Below are positions 34,190-43,448 of a stretch of DNA of 64,000 nucleotides, piece by piece. The position numbers and the translations under genes were made by a program. The notes beneath the pieces are model-generated. The model saw nothing but the letters and a program-made list of their open reading frames with translations, did no database searches and had not been told where the DNA came from. Every line of letters starts with the position of its first letter. Within the stretch, counting starts at the first letter, position 1. The DNA is from Desulfatiglans anilini DSM 4660 (GTDB lineage Bacteria; Desulfobacterota; DSM-4660; Desulfatiglandales; Desulfatiglandaceae): the NCBI RefSeq assembly GCF_000422285.1, contig NZ_AULM01000003.1:124001-188000 (forward strand), given 5' to 3'.

Positions 34190-34402
34190 TTTTTGTTATG
34201 TAATTTTGCGACCCTACCACGATCAGGATAACTTGCATGAGTTTCGCGCGATTGCTCTCCTTATTGACGCCGCCTTGATTTCTTTTCAAAGGCGTCCGTC
34301 CGCCAAGATTCCCAAAAGACGACGATCCGCCCGGGCGGGCCTTCCCGCCTCGAAAAAATCCTGCTCCACCTATCCGAACATGACGTATCAAGGGACCGTG
34401 CC

Positions 34403-36022
34403 ATGAATCCAGCCACTGCTGCTTACCGGGTGTCGAAAAACACCCTTTTGCATACGGAAATCCAACGCAGGCGCACCTTCGGCATCATCAGCCACCCCGA
34501 TGCCGGCAAGACCACCTTGACCGAGAAACTGCTGCTCTTTGGCGGCGCAATCAACATGGCCGGAGCGGTAAAGGCCCGTAAGGCCAGCCGGCACGCCACC
34601 AGCGACTGGATGGCCATCGAGCAGCAGCGCGGCATCTCGGTGACGACTTCGGTCATGAAATTCAATTACCGCGATTACGAGATCAACCTGCTCGATACGC
34701 CCGGGCACCAGGACTTTTCAGAGGACACTTACCGGGTGCTCACCGCAGTGGACAGCGCCGTCATGGTCATCGACGGCGCCAAAGGGGTTGAAACGCAAAC
34801 GCGTAAACTGATGGAGGTTTGCCGCATGCGCAACACCCCGATCCTCACCTTCATCAACAAGCTCGATCGCCAAGGCATGGCGCCGCTCGACATCCTGGCC
34901 GACATCGAGGAAAACCTGCAGATAGAGTGCGTCCCGCTTTCATGGCCGATCGGCATGGGCAAGCGTTTCAAAGGAACCTACAATCTTTACCGCAAGGAAC
35001 TGAACCTCTTCAAGCCCGGCGAGGAAAGGATCTCCGAAGATATCCTCACCATCCGCGATCTGGACGACCCGCTTCTCGATGAGGTCCTTGGCACACAGGC
35101 CGAAGAACTCCGTGAGGACGTGGCCCTTCTGGAAGGGGCGGCCGACCCCTTCGATCTGCAGGAATATCTCAAGGGCAGCCAGACACCTGTCTTTTTCGGC
35201 AGCGCCATCAACAATTTCGGCGTCCGTGAAATGCTCGACGCCTTCGTTGAAATCGCCCCGGCGCCCCAGCCGCGCCCGACAACCACCCGCACCGTCCACC
35301 CTGAAGAAGAGTTGTTCTCCGGATTCGTCTTCAAGATCCAGGCGAACATGGACCCGGCCCACCGGGACCGGCTGGCCTTCCTGCGTGTCTGCTCGGGCCG
35401 CTTCGAGCGCGGGATGCGCGCACGCCATCACCGGATCGGGAAAGACATCCAGATCGCCAACCCGATCATCTTCATGGCCCAGGACCGGGCCCTGGTCGAG
35501 GAAGCCTGGCCGGGGGACATCATCGGCATCCACAATCACGGAACCATCAAGATCGGCGACACCTTCTCCGAAAAGGAACCCCTTCAGTACACGGGGATCC
35601 CCAATTTCGCCCCTGAGCACTTCCGGCGGGTGCGCCTGAAGTCCCCTCTCAAGGCCAAACAACTTCAGAAGGGGCTGACCCAGCTGGCCGAAGAAGGCGC
35701 CGTGCAGGTGTTTCGCCCCCTGAACCGAAACGATTTTATCCTCGGTGCGGTCGGAGCGCTCCAGTTCGAGGTGACGGTCGCCCGCCTCAAGGCCGAGTAC
35801 GGCGTGGACGCCGCCTACGAGCCCATCGGCTACAACACCGCCCGATGGATCGATTGCCCTGACAAGGTCCGGCTCAAGGCCTTTGAAACGGCGAACCGGG
35901 CGCAATTGGCACGGGATACGGGAGACAACCTGACATTTCTGGCCGAGGGCGAGTGGGAAATCAAGTTCGTGGCCGAGCGCTGGCCGGAGGTGACCTTCCT
36001 GAAGACCCGGGAGCACCTCTGA
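34403..36022 (+). CDS. prfC: peptide chain release factor 3
   Basis: The 539-residue product is a translational GTPase: G1 [13 protein letters not shown], switch region [11 protein letters not shown]3 [14 protein letters not shown] and G4 NKLDR. The C-terminal domains are typical of RF3 ([35 protein letters not shown]). RF3 recycles RF1 and RF2 after peptide release. Length is right for the family. The ATG is well placed, although the RBS is weak. Confidence 0.95.
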   Translation: MNPATAAYRVSKNTLLHTEIQRRRTFGIISHPDAGKTTLTEKLLLFGGAINMAGAVKARKASRHATSDWMAIEQQRGISVTTSVMKFNYRDYEINLLDTPGHQDFSEDTYRVLTAVDSAVMVIDGAKGVETQTRKLMEVCRMRNTPILTFINKLDRQGMAPLDILADIEENLQIECVPLSWPIGMGKRFKGTYNLYRKELNLFKPGEERISEDILTIRDLDDPLLDEVLGTQAEELREDVALLEGAADPFDLQEYLKGSQTPVFFGSAINNFGVREMLDAFVEIAPAPQPRPTTTRTVHPEEELFSGFVFKIQANMDPAHRDRLAFLRVCSGRFERGMRARHHRIGKDIQIANPIIFMAQDRALVEEAWPGDIIGIHNHGTIKIGDTFSEKEPLQYTGIPNFAPEHFRRVRLKSPLKAKQLQKGLTQLAEEGAVQVFRPLNRNDFILGAVGALQFEVTVARLKAEYGVDAAYEPIGYNTARWIDCPDKVRLKAFETANRAQLARDTGDNLTFLAEGEWEIKFVAERWPEVTFLKTREHL

Positions 36023-36036
36023 TCCGCGGTCCTTTT

Positions 36037-36237
36037 TCAGCCGCCGAAATTGGGGTTGATGAACTCGATCCGGTCTCCGTCCTCCACCCGTACATGCTCA
36101 TAATCCTGCGGGTAGACGAACCGGCCGTTGTGTTCCACGATGAGGTGCTTGTCCCCTTCCTTGAAGTATTCGATCAGCTGCACAATATCGAGAGCGTCGG
36201 GGAGCTGCTCCATCATCCCGTTCACGGTGATCTTCAT
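36037..36237 (-). CDS. thiS: sulfur carrier protein ThiS
   Basis: The 66-residue product starting at the ATG at 36237 (AAAGGAG upstream) has the beta-grasp ThiS pattern MKITVNGMMEQLPD, DGDRIEF, and ends NPNFGG. ThiS carries sulfur as a C-terminal thiocarboxylate for thiazole synthesis. The nearby ThiF-like gene is 398 bp upstream on the same strand. The frame extends further upstream only through a dispersed-repeat fragment. It is convergent with prfC. Confidence 0.8.
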   Translation of the reverse strand: MKITVNGMMEQLPDALDIVQLIEYFKEGDKHLIVEHNGRFVYPQDYEHVRVEDGDRIEFINPNFGG

Positions 36238-36634
36238 GCCTGAACCCTCTCCTTTCGAAATTCGGACGGCTCGGGCACCGCAGACGCAATCCCTGAACTT
36301 CCATCCGGAAATGGTCTTTTTGGCGGATATAGGCCATCGTACCACGCGATTTCGTCAGCCTTGCATCCGCCCATTTTTCGACGACGCGTGCCCGGGACAT
36401 TTTTCGACAAGCTCTTCACCTATATTCCAATATTCTAATCTTTCAATATAGATTTTCAAACCTGAAAATCATTCAAAAAGCCGTTTTACCCTTTCCAAAG
36501 CAGCAGATTTAAGGGACGGGTTTGAAATGCATGCGGCGCAACCCGCAACCTGACGTCAAAACACCGAATTTATGAGCCGAACTGGGGCAGATCCTACGCC
36601 ACGAAATCCGGCTACGTCTCGAAGCGGATTGTTC
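36238..36634. other. intergenic region between thiF-like and thiS genes
   Basis: About 400 bp with a right-end fragment of the dispersed repeat (36301-36332) and an AT-rich patch near 36415-36480. No gene, terminator or clear promoter is visible. Confidence 0.5.
36301..36332 (-). repeat. right-end fragment of the CCATCCGG repeat upstream of thiS
   Basis: CCATCCGGAAATGGTCTTTT followed by TGGC matches the right terminal repeat of the dispersed element exactly and then diverges. The same 30-bp end also lies upstream of pyrE. Confidence 0.8.
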
Positions 36635-37390
36635 CTAATGGTTCGAACACCCTCCGCACACAGCGCAGGCCGGATTCCGCTTCACCTTGATCTCCCGAAA
36701 CGAGAGATTCCTGCCGTCGAAGATCAAAAGCCTTTCCTTCAAAATCCCGTCGAGCCCCAGCAGGATCTTGACCGCCTCGATGCTCTGGAGCGAGCCGATC
36801 ACCCCGGGGACCGCTCCCAGCACACCGATCGTTCGTCCACTCGGGCGGTCTTCCATGGGAAAGAGACACTCGAGGCAGGGTCCCTCTCCTGGAATGAAAC
36901 TCGATAGCATGCCGCCGAAGCCCTCCACCCCGCCGTAGATGAAAGGAATCCCCGCCTGCACGGCGGCCCGGTTCAACGCCTTGCGGGCCGCGAGGTTGTC
37001 CGTGCCGTCCAAGAGGAGGTCGCAGCCGTCGGCAAACCTGGCAGCGCTTCCGACATGGATCTCCGCCTGGACCGCTTCGATTCGGCAGTGGGGATTGAGC
37101 GCCCGGAGTTTCTCTTCAGCCGAGAGCACCTTGGGCCTGTCTATGTCAGCCGTCGTGTGGATCAACTGCCGGTTCAGGTTGCTCATTTCCACGCAGTCGC
37201 GATCCACGATCCGCAGCGAACCGACTCCGCACGCCGCCATCTGATAGGCGAGGATCGAACCCAACCCCCCGACCCCGCCGATCAACACGCGGCAGCGTGA
37301 AAGACGATCCTGGCCTTTGCGGCCGATCTCCGGCATGATCAACTGCCGCCCATAGCGGGCAACCTCTGTCTCAGCAAAATCTTTGACCAC
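36635..37390 (-). CDS. ThiF/MoeB/HesA-family E1-like adenylyltransferase
   Basis: The 251-residue product has the nucleotide-binding GGVGGLGS (about 38-45), the conserved DRDCVEMSNLNRQ segment, the GTDNLAARKALNR helix and two zinc pairs (CLEC and CAVCGGC). It activates the C-terminal Gly of a ThiS or MoaD carrier with ATP. It most likely serves the ThiS encoded downstream, so thiazole synthesis is the leading pathway, but MoaD or another carrier is possible. Confidence 0.85.
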   Translation of the reverse strand: MVKDFAETEVARYGRQLIMPEIGRKGQDRLSRCRVLIGGVGGLGSILAYQMAACGVGSLRIVDRDCVEMSNLNRQLIHTTADIDRPKVLSAEEKLRALNPHCRIEAVQAEIHVGSAARFADGCDLLLDGTDNLAARKALNRAAVQAGIPFIYGGVEGFGGMLSSFIPGEGPCLECLFPMEDRPSGRTIGVLGAVPGVIGSLQSIEAVKILLGLDGILKERLLIFDGRNLSFREIKVKRNPACAVCGGCSNH

Positions 37391-37483
37391 CCTATTCCTC
37401 CCCGCTGACCTGCCTTGCAGGAAAACAGTGTTCAGCCCATGATTTCAATAGACACGATTTTCGTGCTGCACTATTATTTTTTT

Positions 37484-37726
37484 ATGAAGAACGTCACGAT
37501 CACGCTTGATGAAGAGGTCGCCCGTTGGGCTCGTATCCGTGCAGCGGAGAAAGACATGAGCCTTTTCCGACTCGTGGGTGACTTGCTCCGAGAGAAAATG
37601 CTCGACAAAAGCAACTATGATCTTTCAATGCAGAATTACCTCGCCCACCCCGCCCGTGCGCTGAAGGAAAAAGATCACGCCTACACCAACCGTGAGGCGC
37701 TTCATCACCGAGAAGGTCTTCGTTGA
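37484..37726 (+). CDS. ribbon-helix-helix antitoxin-like protein
   Basis: The 80-residue product starting MKNVTITLDEEVARWARIRA is an RHH/CopG-type DNA-binding antitoxin: a short beta strand followed by two helices (about 5-40), then a toxin-binding tail. The ATG is preceded by a T-rich run without an RBS, so it may start near the transcript 5' end. It overlaps a truncated PIN-domain gene, the usual antitoxin-toxin arrangement. Confidence 0.75.
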   Translation: MKNVTITLDEEVARWARIRAAEKDMSLFRLVGDLLREKMLDKSNYDLSMQNYLAHPARALKEKDHAYTNREALHHREGLR

Positions 37727-37871
37727 CACCCATGTTCTCGTTTACAGCAGGGGCACATCCAAGCCTGCGAGGCAAATCCTCAACGTTGGACACCTTCTGA
37801 AGAACACTTATCGCCTGATAAGGTTTAGATGGAATCAACCCCGGCCTTGGGTATTGCGGACCGTCAGATGA
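37692..37871 (+). pseudogene. truncated PIN-domain (VapC-like) toxin remnant
   Basis: A GTG at 37692 overlapping the antitoxin end opens a frame beginning RRFITEKVFVDTHVLVYSRG, close to the start of PIN toxins with the first metal-binding Asp in FVDT. After about 27 residues the PIN resemblance stops and the frame ends at 37871 after 59 codons. The remaining PIN core with its other three acidic residues is missing, so the toxin is inactive. Confidence 0.6.
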
Positions 37872-37918
37872 CAGGGACCACAGGAATTCACTCCCGCATG
37901 TAGAAAAGAAGAGCAACC

Positions 37919-38533
37919 GTGGAAAAATCCGATATTTTTGACGAGATCTATCGCACCTACCTGGCCGGTGTCTCGTCCATCGATCTCAAAGAGGCCCAAA
38001 AGAGGCTTGGCATCGAAGCTGCGGAAGGCGTTATCCGCATTCCCTTTTTCGGAGGCGTTTACCGCGTCTCATCCGAAGGCATCACCGACCCCTCCGGTCA
38101 TCGACCACGCCACCTCGTCAGCGTGATCCTCTGCCAATATCTCCTGCTTTGCCCACAGGAAGAACCGACGGATTCGGAATGGGTCACCTATAAGGATTTC
38201 AAGGATGCCGCCCCGTTTGTGGGTGGTTTCAGGACCAATGCCGAAAACCCGATCGCCGCCCTGTTCGCCGGCCGCCTCCCGGAGCTCGAAGGCGCAGCGA
38301 GAAGTCTCACCGGACGCCCTGTCGACATCGGAATAGCGAGCGATATCGCCCTGAGATTCGACGCACTCCCCAAGATCCCCCTCCTGATGCTTTTCAACGA
38401 CCGTGACGAGGATTTCGCCGCTCAGTGCACGCTCCTCTTCGAAAGGCGGGCCGAAAGCTATCTCGACATGGAATGTCTTGCCATGATCGGCTGGGCGCTC
38501 GCAGACGGACTGAACCAAATCGCGAAGCAATGA
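37919..38533 (+). CDS. DUF3786-domain protein
   Basis: The 204-residue product matches the DUF3786 pattern in my judgement: GGVYRVS near residue 48, QYLLLCP, DFKDAAPFVGGFR, ALPKIPLLMLFNDRDEDF. DUF3786 proteins occur mainly in anaerobes and their function is unknown; some are fused or linked to Fe-S or corrinoid proteins. No such partner is here. The GTG start at 37919 has a weak GAAGAG RBS. A GC-rich hairpin pair near 38597-38643 may terminate it. Confidence 0.75.
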   Translation: MEKSDIFDEIYRTYLAGVSSIDLKEAQKRLGIEAAEGVIRIPFFGGVYRVSSEGITDPSGHRPRHLVSVILCQYLLLCPQEEPTDSEWVTYKDFKDAAPFVGGFRTNAENPIAALFAGRLPELEGAARSLTGRPVDIGIASDIALRFDALPKIPLLMLFNDRDEDFAAQCTLLFERRAESYLDMECLAMIGWALADGLNQIAKQ

Positions 38534-38730
38534 CACAAGTTGGACCCTTGAAAAGCTGGGAACCGGCCTGACAACCCGTTCAGGATGCGACCAAACGCAA
38601 CCCCCCGCCCAACCGGCCAAAATCGGGTAGGAGGCGGGGTTGCTCCCGCCCTCCTCCCACACCACCGGGGATGCGGTTCGGTACCACGGAGGACCTTCAC
38701 CTCCAAGTCAGTGCGCCCTGCCGGGCGCAC

Positions 38731-38766
38731 AAAAGCAAGAGGCGCAACCTATTGAGATTGCGCCTC
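38731..38766 (-). terminator. terminator of the tpiA-secG-tRNA-Leu unit
   Basis: On the minus strand GAGGCGCAA/TTGCGCCTC (38739-38766) is followed by TTGCTTTT, 13 bp after tRNA-Leu. A second tight hairpin GTGCGCCC/GGGCGCAC lies just beyond at 38711-38730. Confidence 0.75.
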
Positions 38767-38778
38767 ATTTCACACCCA

Positions 38779-38865
38779 TGGTGCCGAAGGCGGGATTTGA
38801 ACCCGCACGGCCGTCGGCCACTACCCCCTCAAGATAGCGTGTCTACCAAATTCCACCACTTCGGC
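38779..38865 (-). tRNA. tRNA-Leu(GAG)
   Basis: An 87-nt class II cloverleaf with acceptor GCCGAAG/CTTCGGC, anticodon loop TTGAGGG (anticodon GAG), a long variable arm (about GTGGCCGACGGCCGT) and encoded CCA. It lies six bases after the secG stop, the common secG-tRNA-Leu arrangement. Confidence 0.95.
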
Positions 38866-38871
38866 ACTGAT

Positions 38872-39216
38872 CTACTGGTTTTCAGCCGGGGGCGCGGGGG
38901 CTTCCGGCTGCGCTTCCCCCCCGGGTGTCGCCTGGTCTGTCACAGGAGGATTGGTACTCTTCACCCCTTCCATGATGGACGAGGTAGTCCCTTTCCCGAA
39001 GAAGAAGGAGAGAGTCAGGGACGTCACCATGAAGAGGATCGCGACGAGCGTAGTGACCTTGTGCAGAAAAGACGTAGCCCCTGTGCTTCCGAATACGGTC
39101 TGGCTCGATCCTCCGAAAGCCGCCCCCATCCCGGCCCCTTTGCCGCGTTGAAGGAGGACGATGATAATCAGGGCGATGCACGCCGCGATATGCAGGATAA
39201 TAAAAATGGGCTTCAT
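38872..39216 (-). CDS. secG: preprotein translocase subunit SecG
   Basis: The 114-residue product has two transmembrane helices (about 3-22 and 52-74), the QRGKGAGMGAAFGGSSQTVFG loop that marks SecG, and a Pro/Ala/Glu-rich C-terminal tail. It is the small subunit of SecYEG. Upstream is tpiA and downstream tRNA-Leu, a conserved order. Confidence 0.95.
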   Translation of the reverse strand: MKPIFIILHIAACIALIIIVLLQRGKGAGMGAAFGGSSQTVFGSTGATSFLHKVTTLVAILFMVTSLTLSFFFGKGTTSSIMEGVKSTNPPVTDQATPGGEAQPEAPAPPAENQ

Positions 39217-39388
39217 TTAAAAAACCAATCCCCTAAAAAGTTACCTGAAATCTCGAAACGTTGATTGTACCTTCCCGATTTATTTTTGCAAGAAAAAATT
39301 TGCAACCGTCTTCATCGAGTGAAGAAGGGCAGGAAAAAACGGACCCTCCTCAACGAAAAAACTCCAAACTGCCGGCAAAACAAGGAGG

Positions 39389-40162
39389 TCATCCCTTTTT
39401 CCTGAATTGGACGATGCCGAGAAAGCTCTCCGCTTTCAGGCTCGCGCCGCCGACCAGGGCGCCATCGATGTCTTGTTCGCTCATGAGGGCCGAGATGTTG
39501 TCCGGCTTGACACTGCCGCCGTAAAGGATCCGCGTGTGCTCCGAAATCTTCTCGCCGAACCTTTCTCCGAGCCACCGCCTTATGGATCGATGGACTTCCT
39601 GCGCCTGCGCCGGCGTGGCGGTGCGACCCGTTCCAATCGCCCAGACGGGTTCGTAAGCGACGATCGTTTCCGCCGGCAGGTCCCTTTCGGCCGTATAAGC
39701 GGCGAGCGAACCGGCCAGCTGGCCCGCAATGACCTCGAAAGTACGCCCGGCTTCGCGCTCCTCGAGCGTTTCACCGATGCATAAGATCGGGATCAATCCG
39801 CTTTTTGCCGCCGCCTCGACCTTCCGATTCACATCTGCGTCGCTTTCGCCGAAGATATGCCGGCGCTCCGAGTGCCCAAGGATCACGTGCGTACAGCCGG
39901 CCGCCCGCAGCATCGACCCTGAGACCTCTCCTGTAAACGCACCGCTCCCCTCCCAGTGCATGTTCTGGGCACCGAGCAGGATTCGGGCATTCTCCGCAAA
40001 CGGCTTCACGACCGACAAGTTCGTGAACGGCGGCGCCACCAGGACATCGGCCTCCTCGTCACCACGGAGCCCGGCGCTGACCGCCTTGACCAGATTGACG
40101 GATTCGAAGATATCTGTGTACATCTTCCAGTTGCCGGCTATCATCGGCCTTCGTTCAATCAT
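39389..40162 (-). CDS. tpiA: triose-phosphate isomerase
   Basis: The ATG at 40162 has GAAGGAGG upstream and gives 257 residues starting MIERRPMIAGNWKM. The TIM-barrel active site is present: Lys in GNWKM, His in ILGHSERR, Glu in AYEPVWAIGTG and the phosphate loop YGGSVKPDN. It interconverts dihydroxyacetone phosphate and glyceraldehyde 3-phosphate. The GAPDH gene lies upstream on the same strand. Confidence 0.96.
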   Translation of the reverse strand: MIERRPMIAGNWKMYTDIFESVNLVKAVSAGLRGDEEADVLVAPPFTNLSVVKPFAENARILLGAQNMHWEGSGAFTGEVSGSMLRAAGCTHVILGHSERRHIFGESDADVNRKVEAAAKSGLIPILCIGETLEEREAGRTFEVIAGQLAGSLAAYTAERDLPAETIVAYEPVWAIGTGRTATPAQAQEVHRSIRRWLGERFGEKISEHTRILYGGSVKPDNISALMSEQDIDGALVGGASLKAESFLGIVQFRKKG

Positions 40163-40354
40163 CAGGCAATTCCCCTCCTTCTCCAAGGCGGCACCAAAGC
40201 TGCCGCCGGGAAAATCCTCGGATGAGTCCACCCGCAAAAGCGGCCAGGCGGCCCACCCGCTGCGGCTAGAAGCCTCTTGCGCTCGAGCACGGCTTTACAG
40301 CAGGCCCTGGGCTGCGCTCCACGCGGAGCAGCAGCCCGCGGACCAGGGGGTCTC

Positions 40355-41377
<1,023 letters not shown>

Positions 41378-41454
41378 TTATGCTTTGAGTATCGTCCGCT
41401 GCGTATTCGGACCGCGGGGCTGCAGAGCCTCCCGGCTCGCCTGCGCTGAAAGGG

Positions 41455-41931
41455 CTAAAGCTTTCCGGCGGCGCCGCGCTGAAGGATCGGCCGGCTCATG
41501 AGCACGGCATCTTCCCCGGAATCACTGTAATACGATCGCCTTCGGCCGATCTCCTCGAAACCCTGCCGCACATAGAGCCGAAGCGCCGCGGCATTGGAAG
41601 GCCGAACCTCCAACCAGGCCGAGCGGGCGCCTGCCGCACCGCCTTCAGCAACAATCCTCTCCATGAGCTTCGAGGCCAGACCGCGCCCACGCATCGGCGC
41701 GATAAGGGCGATCTTCATGATATGCAGTTCCTGGGCGAAAATCCAGAAACAGGCATACCCGGCAAAGCTTCCGCCCTCTAAGAGGACCCAAAGCCTCGAT
41801 ACGGGGTTATCCAGTTCCTGCCGGTAGGCCGCTTCGCTCCACGGGGTCCTGAAAGCGGTCTTTTCAAGGCGGCAGATTTCGCTGCCGTACCTTTCGAAAT
41901 TCGCCGCTGTCACCTCGACACAAGCGATCAT
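41455..41931 (-). CDS. rimI: ribosomal-protein-alanine N-acetyltransferase (GNAT)
   Basis: The 158-residue product has a GNAT fold with the acetyl-CoA loop MRGRGLASKLMERIV and the RimI-type LEVRPSNAAALRLYVRQGFEEIGRR-like region. RimI acetylates the N-terminus of S18. It overlaps the EIIA(Man) gene by four bases, as the last gene of the PTS-regulatory operon. A different acetylation target is possible. Confidence 0.82.
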   Translation of the reverse strand: MIACVEVTAANFERYGSEICRLEKTAFRTPWSEAAYRQELDNPVSRLWVLLEGGSFAGYACFWIFAQELHIMKIALIAPMRGRGLASKLMERIVAEGGAAGARSAWLEVRPSNAAALRLYVRQGFEEIGRRRSYYSDSGEDAVLMSRPILQRGAAGKL

Positions 41932-42329
41932 TCCATCCTGAGCAGTTTGCCGGCCAGCGCGATGCTTCGTCGACCGGCTTCCTGTGCCTTTTCACCAAGT
42001 TCGCTCAGCGACAGACGATCCCGGTCCCCTGCGACCGCAATGACCATCGGGAGATTGACGCCCGTCAAGACCTCGACACGGTTCTCTTCCAGGAAGGAGA
42101 GGCTGAGGTTCGAAGGCGTTCCCCCGAACATATCGGTCAGCACCAGGACCCCTTTGCCGCGGTCCAGGCGTTTGATCTTCTCGGCGATAGTTTTCAGCAG
42201 CGGTTCGCTCTCCGTAATTTGGGTGATTGGAATCGAATCCGCCGCATCCAGCCGGCCAACGATCAACTCTGCCGCACGCAGCAATTCCCTGCCCAAGTCA
42301 CAATGGGAAATGATCAGGATCCCTATCAT
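41928..42329 (-). CDS. PTS EIIA component of the mannose family
   Basis: The 133-residue product has the EIIA(Man) fold start IGILIISHCDLGRELLRAAE with the phosphorylated His9 and the LVLTDMFGGTPSN loop. No EIIB, C or D gene is nearby, so it probably has a regulatory rather than transport role. It is the second PTS EIIA in the same operon, after ptsN-like EIIA. Confidence 0.88.
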   Translation of the reverse strand: MIGILIISHCDLGRELLRAAELIVGRLDAADSIPITQITESEPLLKTIAEKIKRLDRGKGVLVLTDMFGGTPSNLSLSFLEENRVEVLTGVNLPMVIAVAGDRDRLSLSELGEKAQEAGRRSIALAGKLLRME

Positions 42330-42365
42330 AACGCCACCCCAAAACCCTCCCCTTCGCGAACAGGA

Positions 42366-42830
42366 TCAAGATGATTCTTCGTCTGTCTGAACAATCGCGC
42401 TATAGATCTCCTGCTGATTATGGGCCTGCATCAATCGTTTTCTGAAGGCGCTCGTCTTGAGGATCTTAGCCAGCCGCGCCAAAACCTGCAAATGAATGCT
42501 GGATGAGTCTTCCGGGGCAAGCAGAAGGAAAAAAAGATGGGCGGGTTGCCCGTCCATGGCGTCAAAATCAACACCCTCGAGACTGCGTCCGCAGGAGATC
42601 ATCGGCTGACTGACTCCGCCGAGCTTGCCGTGAGGGATGGCTACGCCGTCGCCTATCCCCGTGCTCCCAAGCTTTTCCCGCTCGAGCAATACCCTGACCA
42701 GAGTGTCCTTGTCAATAACAGGGTCCCGGGCACAAACCCGCTCGGCCAATTCGCTCAGAACAGCTTTTTTGTCTTTCGCCTTCAGTTCAGGAACGATGCT
42801 GTCTTCATGAAGTATTTCAGATAGTTTCAT
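42366..42830 (-). CDS. ptsN: PTS IIA-like nitrogen-regulatory protein
   Basis: The 154-residue product has the PtsN/fructose-EIIA fold with the phospho-His in GVAIPHGKL and the family opening MKLSEIL. The ATG at 42830 is chosen; a TTG nine bases upstream is in frame. It lies directly after hpf and rpoN, the typical sigma-54 neighbourhood, and probably participates in PTS(Ntr) regulation. Confidence 0.9.
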   Translation of the reverse strand: MKLSEILHEDSIVPELKAKDKKAVLSELAERVCARDPVIDKDTLVRVLLEREKLGSTGIGDGVAIPHGKLGGVSQPMISCGRSLEGVDFDAMDGQPAHLFFLLLAPEDSSSIHLQVLARLAKILKTSAFRKRLMQAHNQQEIYSAIVQTDEESS

Positions 42831-42850
42831 TTGCCGCAACCAGATGACAA

Positions 42851-43381
42851 TCAGCTCGCCGGCTCGATCAGGCCTAGGCTGCCGTCTTTCTTCCTGTAAA
42901 GGACATTGACCTCCAGGCTCTTGGCGTTCCGGAACACCAGGAATTCCTGCTTCGACAGATTCAGTTGCATGACCGCTTCTTCAGTATCCATCGGCTTGGC
43001 GATCATCTGCTCGACCGCGATCACGGACTCGGTATCCGCTGCGGCCGACGCCTCTTCTCCTTCACCCTCTTCCTCCGGTCTCGCACCTTCCGGACGGCGT
43101 TCTCTGATCTTTTGCAGATGGCGCTTCACCTGCTTCTCGATCTTGTCCATCACCTGATCGATGGCTGAATACATGTCGCCGGTCTCTTCCATGGCCTTGA
43201 TACGCGTCCCGTTGACGATCAGGGTAACATCCGCCTGGTGCCTGAACTTTTCGACGCTCAGAACGACATGGGCCTCGACCGGAACATCGAGATACTTCCT
43301 GACCTTGGAAACCTTCTCCTCCGCATACACTTTCAACGCTTCGCTCGGTTCGGTGCGTCTGAAGGTCACAGTGATATCCAT
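42851..43381 (-). CDS. hpf: ribosome hibernation-promoting factor, long form
   Basis: The 176-residue product has an N-terminal HPF/YfiA domain (about 1-98, MDITVTFRRTEPSEALKVYA) and a C-terminal long-HPF dimerisation domain (about 120-172, MDTEEAVMQLNLSKQEFLVFRN), joined by an acidic linker. Long HPF forms 100S ribosome dimers in stasis. It lies between rpoN and ptsN. Confidence 0.93.
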   Translation of the reverse strand: MDITVTFRRTEPSEALKVYAEEKVSKVRKYLDVPVEAHVVLSVEKFRHQADVTLIVNGTRIKAMEETGDMYSAIDQVMDKIEKQVKRHLQKIRERRPEGARPEEEGEGEEASAAADTESVIAVEQMIAKPMDTEEAVMQLNLSKQEFLVFRNAKSLEVNVLYRKKDGSLGLIEPAS

Positions 43382-43448
43382 AAAAGACTACCTCCACATT
43401 TTCGGAATAAGGTGATTCAGCGGCACAAGAGCCAAAAACCGCAGGTCT

